From the NCBI GenBank assembly GCA_963730305.1, contig CAVSRB010000008.1, positions 1-64,000 on the forward strand: a DNA stretch of 64,000 nucleotides. Direction: 5' to 3'. Made by a program: the position numbers and the translations under genes. Within the stretch, counting starts at the first letter, position 1. Each line of letters starts with the position of its first letter. The DNA comes from CAMYMQ01 sp963730305. GTDB taxonomy: Bacteria; Pseudomonadota; Alphaproteobacteria; Bin65. This document shows positions 60,573 through 64,000 of the stretch, piece by piece. A model generated the notes under the pieces. It saw only the letters and a list, made by a program, of their open reading frames with translations, had not been told where the DNA came from and searched no databases.

Positions 60573-61934
60573 CTACTCCGCCGCCCGGGCCGGGTCCGGG
60601 GCGAACAGCCGCTCCATCTCGCGGCGGATCTTGACCGCTTCGGCGGTGTCGTCGATCGCGACGTCGTCCCAGCTCAGGATGCGCCCGGCCGGCACCGGAT
60701 GGCGCAGGGCGACCTTGTTGGCGAGGCCGATCGGCAAGGCCCCGGCGGCGATCGAGTCGGCGGCGCTCATCAGGTGGCCGGAGACGGTGTAGCCGCCCTC
60801 GCCGTCGAGCAGTTCGCCGATCGCCAGGTCGCGCTTGGCCATCGCCACCGCGTCGGCGCGCCAGCCGGTGGCGCAGCCGGTCGGCTCGCGCCGGCCGCCG
60901 ACCATGGCGACGGAGATCCCCAGCTCCAGCCCGATCAGGTGCCAGGGCTTGTACATGCAGGCGTAGCGGCCGGTCTCGCCGGCCACCAGGCCGTATTCGC
61001 CGAAGCAGCGGGCGACGTAGTCGTTGCCCGCCTCGACCACGACCCAGACGCCCCAGCGGACGTCGTCGCCGACCGGGGTGCCGTCGGGGTGGAGCGACGA
61101 GATCACCTCGACCTGGCCCTTGTGGTCGAGCAGCCCGCCCTCGGCGCGCGGCCGCATGACGTCGGGGAGGTCGGCATAATTGCACGGCGGATAGGCGAGC
61201 CCGCCCGGCGCCGGGGTCAGCCCGGTGGCGTTGGCGACCGCGGTACTCTCGATCGCCGGCTTGGTGCCGTCGAGGAAGGAGGTGAACATGCGCGGGTTCA
61301 AGCCGCCGAGCCGGGCCTGCTCCGGGGTCAGGCCATAGCCGTCCCAGACGTTGTCGGGCGTGTAGCCGCGATACTCGGGCCGCCACTTGTGGCCCCGGCC
61401 GGCGGCGGACACGTCGAAGCCGGAAGCGCGGGCCCAGTCGACCAGTTCGCAGATCAGCGCCGGCTGGTCGCCGTAGGCGAGCGAGTAGATCACCCCCGAC
61501 TCCCGCGCCCGGCGGGCGAGCAGCGGCCCGGCCAGCGCATCGGCCTCGACGTTGACCATGATGATCGACTTGCCGTGGGCGCAGGCGCGCAGCGCGTGGC
61601 CGACCCCGGCCGCGGGGTCGCCGGTGGCGTCGACGACCAGCTCGATGTTGGTGGTCTCGAACACGGCGCCGGCGTCGTCGGTGATCCAGGTGGTGCCGTG
61701 GCGCCGGGCGTCGTCGAGGCCCGCGGCGCCATAGCGTTCGGCCGGCCAGCCCACGGCGGCGAGGTTGTCGCGCGCCCGGCCGGGATCGAGGTCGGCGATC
61801 GCCATGACGTGGATGCCCGGCGTGCGCGGCACCTGGGCCAGGAACATCGAAGCGAACTTGCCGCAACCGACGATGCCGACGCGCACCGGGCTGCCATGGC
61901 CCTGCCGCTCGGCGAGGAGGTGGTGGAGGTTCAT
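60573..61934 (-). CDS. NAD(P)-dependent oxidoreductase with C-terminal SAF domain
   Basis: A 453-residue protein of the homoserine-dehydrogenase-like/SAF family. N-terminal Rossmann fold: VRVGIVGCGKFASMFLAQVPRTPGIHVMAIADLD, later IELVVDATGDPAAGVGHALRA. The middle part reads VSAAGRGHKWRPEYRGYTPDNVWDGYG. The C-terminal SAF-like part has AGALPIGLANKVALRHPVPAGRILSWDDV. Relatives occur in sugar-acid and polyol catabolism. The reaction here is unknown. Its 5' end is 8 bp from the PhyH gene end, so they are probably co-transcribed. Confidence 0.83.
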   Translation of the reverse strand: MNLHHLLAERQGHGSPVRVGIVGCGKFASMFLAQVPRTPGIHVMAIADLDPGRARDNLAAVGWPAERYGAAGLDDARRHGTTWITDDAGAVFETTNIELVVDATGDPAAGVGHALRACAHGKSIIMVNVEADALAGPLLARRARESGVIYSLAYGDQPALICELVDWARASGFDVSAAGRGHKWRPEYRGYTPDNVWDGYGLTPEQARLGGLNPRMFTSFLDGTKPAIESTAVANATGLTPAPGGLAYPPCNYADLPDVMRPRAEGGLLDHKGQVEVISSLHPDGTPVGDDVRWGVWVVVEAGNDYVARCFGEYGLVAGETGRYACMYKPWHLIGLELGISVAMVGGRREPTGCATGWRADAVAMAKRDLAIGELLDGEGGYTVSGHLMSAADSIAAGALPIGLANKVALRHPVPAGRILSWDDVAIDDTAEAVKIRREMERLFAPDPARAAE

Positions 61935-61941
61935 CGCCGCC

Positions 61942-62733
61942 TCACGCCGCCTGGGCCGTGGCCATCTCGGCCAGGCAGTCGTCGCCCAGGCACTCGATCG
62001 GCGCGAAGTCGCGGTGGGCGATCCAGTCCGGGCGCTTGAAGCGGCGGATGTGGTTGTCGACGTGGCACAGCGACAGATAGACGATGGTCCGGCCCCAGGG
62101 CGACATGTTGGGCGGCGAGCCGTGGACCAGGTTGCCGTGGAACAGCAGCACCGAGCCGGCCGGCCCCTTGGCCGAGAAGATGCCGCCGCGGTCGGCCAGC
62201 CGGGCGACGGTGTCCGGGTCCAGCGTCCACAGCGGGTAGCTGGTCGTGCTGACGTCGTGGCCGGCCTCGAACACGCCCTCGACGTGCGAGCCGGGGATCA
62301 GCCAGAGCGGGCCGTTGAACTCGGTGACCTCGTCGACGAAGACGGCGATGTTCATGGCCCGCGGCTCGGGCATCTCGTCGTCGCGCGCCCAGGTGCCGTA
62401 GTCCTGGTGCCACTGCCAGACGTCGCCGTCGAAGGCCGCCTTGGCGTTGACCTTGTACTGGTGCATGTAGACCGGGCCGTCGAGCAGCCGCTCGACCGGC
62501 TCGATCAGGCGCGGGTGCCGGCCGAGCCGGCGGAAGGCCTCGTTATAGGTATGGGCCGCGAAGGCCGTCCGCGCCGTCCTGCCGTCCTTCTCGCGGACGA
62601 CCTCCTTGCGGTCGAGGGCGTAGACCTCCTCGGCGGCGGCGCGCAGCACGCCCGCCTCGGCCGGGGTGAAGACGGACGGCAGCATCAGGTAGCCGTCGCG
62701 GCGAAAGGCCTCGATCTGGTCGGTGTCGAGCAT
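61942..62733 (-). CDS. phytanoyl-CoA dioxygenase (PhyH) family protein
   Basis: Fe(II)/2-oxoglutarate dioxygenase of 263 residues. The start ATG 62733 follows GGGAGGAAACGACG, an excellent ribosome site, so it is preferred over upstream ATG 62796. IQAFRRDGYLMLPSVF-like IEAFRRDGYLMLPSVFT leads the domain. The iron ligands are HxD in WQWHQDYGTWARDD and the distal His in FHGNLVHGSPPNMSPWGRTIVYLS with the 2-oxoglutarate-binding Arg. The WHQDYGTW motif resembles ectoine-hydroxylase-like enzymes. Substrate unknown. It lies directly upstream of the SAF-domain oxidoreductase gene. Confidence 0.88.
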   Translation of the reverse strand: MLDTDQIEAFRRDGYLMLPSVFTPAEAGVLRAAAEEVYALDRKEVVREKDGRTARTAFAAHTYNEAFRRLGRHPRLIEPVERLLDGPVYMHQYKVNAKAAFDGDVWQWHQDYGTWARDDEMPEPRAMNIAVFVDEVTEFNGPLWLIPGSHVEGVFEAGHDVSTTSYPLWTLDPDTVARLADRGGIFSAKGPAGSVLLFHGNLVHGSPPNMSPWGRTIVYLSLCHVDNHIRRFKRPDWIAHRDFAPIECLGDDCLAEMATAQAA

Positions 62734-62792
62734 CGTCGTTTCCTCCCGAACGCCGCCGCCCCCCTCGTGGGCGGATTGCGGGCGGATCGCGG

Positions 62793-63890
62793 TCACAAGA
62801 AGATCAGCCCGACGAAGGCGGCGAACAGGGCGAAGTGTATCACGCCCTGGAGCAGATTGGTCTCGCCCAGGCGATAGGTGTTCATGCCGACCAGCAGGGT
62901 GACCGCGACCAGCACGCCCTGGATCGGGTTGAGGCCGAGGGTCAGGGTGTGGTCGATCGACTTGGCGACGATCAGCACCACCGGGATGGTCAATGCCACC
63001 GTGGCCAGCACCGAGCCCAGGCAGATGTTGACGACTTGCTGCATGTCGTTGCGCCGGCCGGCGCGGATCGCGGCCAGCCCCTCGGGCGAGAGCACGAGCA
63101 GCGCGATGATCAAGGCGTCGACCCCCGGCGGGGCGCCGAGCCGGGCGGTGCCGATGTCGATCACCTGGGCGAGCGACTTGGCCAGCAGCACCAGCAGCAG
63201 CAGCGTGCCGATCAGCAGGGCCGTGTGAACCCAGCCGGCAAAAACGAGGTCGCCCGGCGAGTGCGAATCGGTGGTCGGCGCCCTCGATTCGGCCACGAAG
63301 AAGTAGCGATGCTCCTTGGTCTGGACCCGGAGGAACACGGCATAGAGGCCGAAGCTGAGCACGATCAGCAGGATCTGGTACGACGGCAGCCGATCCGCGC
63401 CGATGAAGGCCGGCAGGATCAGGCCGAGGCCAACGATCGCCAGGATCATCGAGAAGTAGGCGTTCGAGCTCTTGAGGTTGTGGCTCTGCTCGCCGTGGCG
63501 CAGGCCGCCGAGGATCAGGGCGAGCCCGATCAGCCCGTTGATGACGATCATGATCACCGAATACATGGTGTCGCGCGCCGCGGTCGGGTCGGGGTCGCCG
63601 TTGACCATCATGGTCGCGATCATGATCACCTCGATGCCGATCACCGACAGCGTCAGGATCAGGGTGCCGAAGGGCTCACCGTATTTGTGCGCCAGCACCT
63701 CGGCGTGCCGGACGACGCCGAAGGCGGCCCCCAGGATCACCGCGAACAGCCACACGAAGACCACGATCAGGGCGATCGACGCCGCGTCGTCGCCGACCAG
63801 CGACTTGCCGAACACGAGCATCACCACCGTCGACACGAGGGTCGCGAACAGCGGCGTTTCCTTGACGGCGAAGCGGCCGATTCTTTTCAT
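62793..63890 (-). CDS. calcium/cation:proton antiporter (ChaA-type)
   Basis: A 365-residue CaCA-superfamily antiporter with about 11 hydrophobic segments and the two inverted alpha repeats: GEPFGTLILTLSVIGIEVIMIATMMVNG and LIIALLVLSPEGLAAIRAGRRNDMQQVVNICLGSVLATVALTIPVV. Both conserved Glu positions are present. Probably exchanges Ca2+, Na+ or K+ for H+ at the inner membrane. Beyond the ATG the final 110 bp carry a small palindrome CTACAGTAG (63936-63944) but no further gene. Confidence 0.87.
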   Translation of the reverse strand: MKRIGRFAVKETPLFATLVSTVVMLVFGKSLVGDDAASIALIVVFVWLFAVILGAAFGVVRHAEVLAHKYGEPFGTLILTLSVIGIEVIMIATMMVNGDPDPTAARDTMYSVIMIVINGLIGLALILGGLRHGEQSHNLKSSNAYFSMILAIVGLGLILPAFIGADRLPSYQILLIVLSFGLYAVFLRVQTKEHRYFFVAESRAPTTDSHSPGDLVFAGWVHTALLIGTLLLLVLLAKSLAQVIDIGTARLGAPPGVDALIIALLVLSPEGLAAIRAGRRNDMQQVVNICLGSVLATVALTIPVVLIVAKSIDHTLTLGLNPIQGVLVAVTLLVGMNTYRLGETNLLQGVIHFALFAAFVGLIFL

Positions 63891-64000
63891 GCGGGCCTCG
63901 TTGGTGGGGACGCGGGGCGGCGGGTCGGAAACGTGCTACAGTAGATCAAGATCGGCCGGCGCGGCACCCGTCTGGACGGGCCGCGCGGCGCATCGGCAGC

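Overview
The window is a dense, GC-rich stretch (about 70% G+C by eye) of an alphaproteobacterial chromosome, most like a Rhodospirillales-type organism. The support is the neighbourhood rplU-rpmA-obgE-proB, proA-nadD-rsfS-rlmH-gpmI-M23-ctpA-deacetylase-rppH, an AapJQMP amino-acid ABC transporter, an atpHAGDC operon, and a TCA block mdh-sucC-sucD-sucA-odhB with lpdA nearby. No rRNA, CRISPR array, transposase, integrase or phage gene was seen. One tRNA (Ser, anticodon CGA) is cut by the left edge.

Layout. 1-4 kb (minus): rplU and rpmA, a strong terminator, then GNAT-obgE-proB. 4.4-8.6 kb (plus): aapJQMP. 8.6-10.1 kb (minus): YhhN-like membrane protein, monooxygenase-like protein, bactofilin. 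10.3-21.4 kb (plus): proA, nadD, rsfS, rlmH, DUF1697, STAS-like, gpmI, EnvC-like M23 peptidase, ctpA, divergent polysaccharide deacetylase, rppH and an APC permease. 21.4-27.3 kb (minus): FAH-family hydrolase, permease, acyl-CoA ligase, enoyl-CoA hydratase, ferritin-like protein. 27.4-32.3 kb (minus): F1 ATP synthase operon. 32.6-40.8 kb: two membrane-anchored FHA proteins, priA (minus), a fructose-6-phosphate aldolase/transaldolase, a DUF484 protein, xerC and a free-standing FHA protein. 40.8-45.4 kb (minus): cupin, FkbM methyltransferase, MFS permease, membrane protein, lpdA. 45.6-47 kb (plus): DUF350 and a trypsin-like protease, followed by a 110-bp palindromic element. 47.1-55.4 kb (minus): enoyl-CoA hydratase, odhB, sucA, sucD, sucC, mdh. 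55.6-64 kb: membrane protein, class II aldolase, flavin reductase, MscS channel, ZapE ATPase, nitronate monooxygenase-like protein, SAF/Rossmann dehydrogenase, PhyH dioxygenase, ChaA-type antiporter.

The dominant anomaly is that at least 15 genes, most of them essential or central (obgE, atpD, atpH, priA, gpmI, sucA, sucC, sucD, lpdA, rlmH, xerC and others), carry a reading-frame break. There are about 18 breaks. All but one are fixed by removing a single base, and each fix restores the expected full-length protein. Insertion errors in the assembly are the likeliest explanation. Coordinates below span the whole gene as if corrected.

The most biologically interesting part is the trio of FHA-domain proteins at 32.6-40.8 kb. 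Two look like membrane proteins with an N-terminal FHA domain in the cytoplasm and different extracytoplasmic C-terminal domains (a six-repeat propeller-like domain and a small Cys-rich helical domain). The third is an isolated FHA domain. No Ser/Thr kinase partner is in view.
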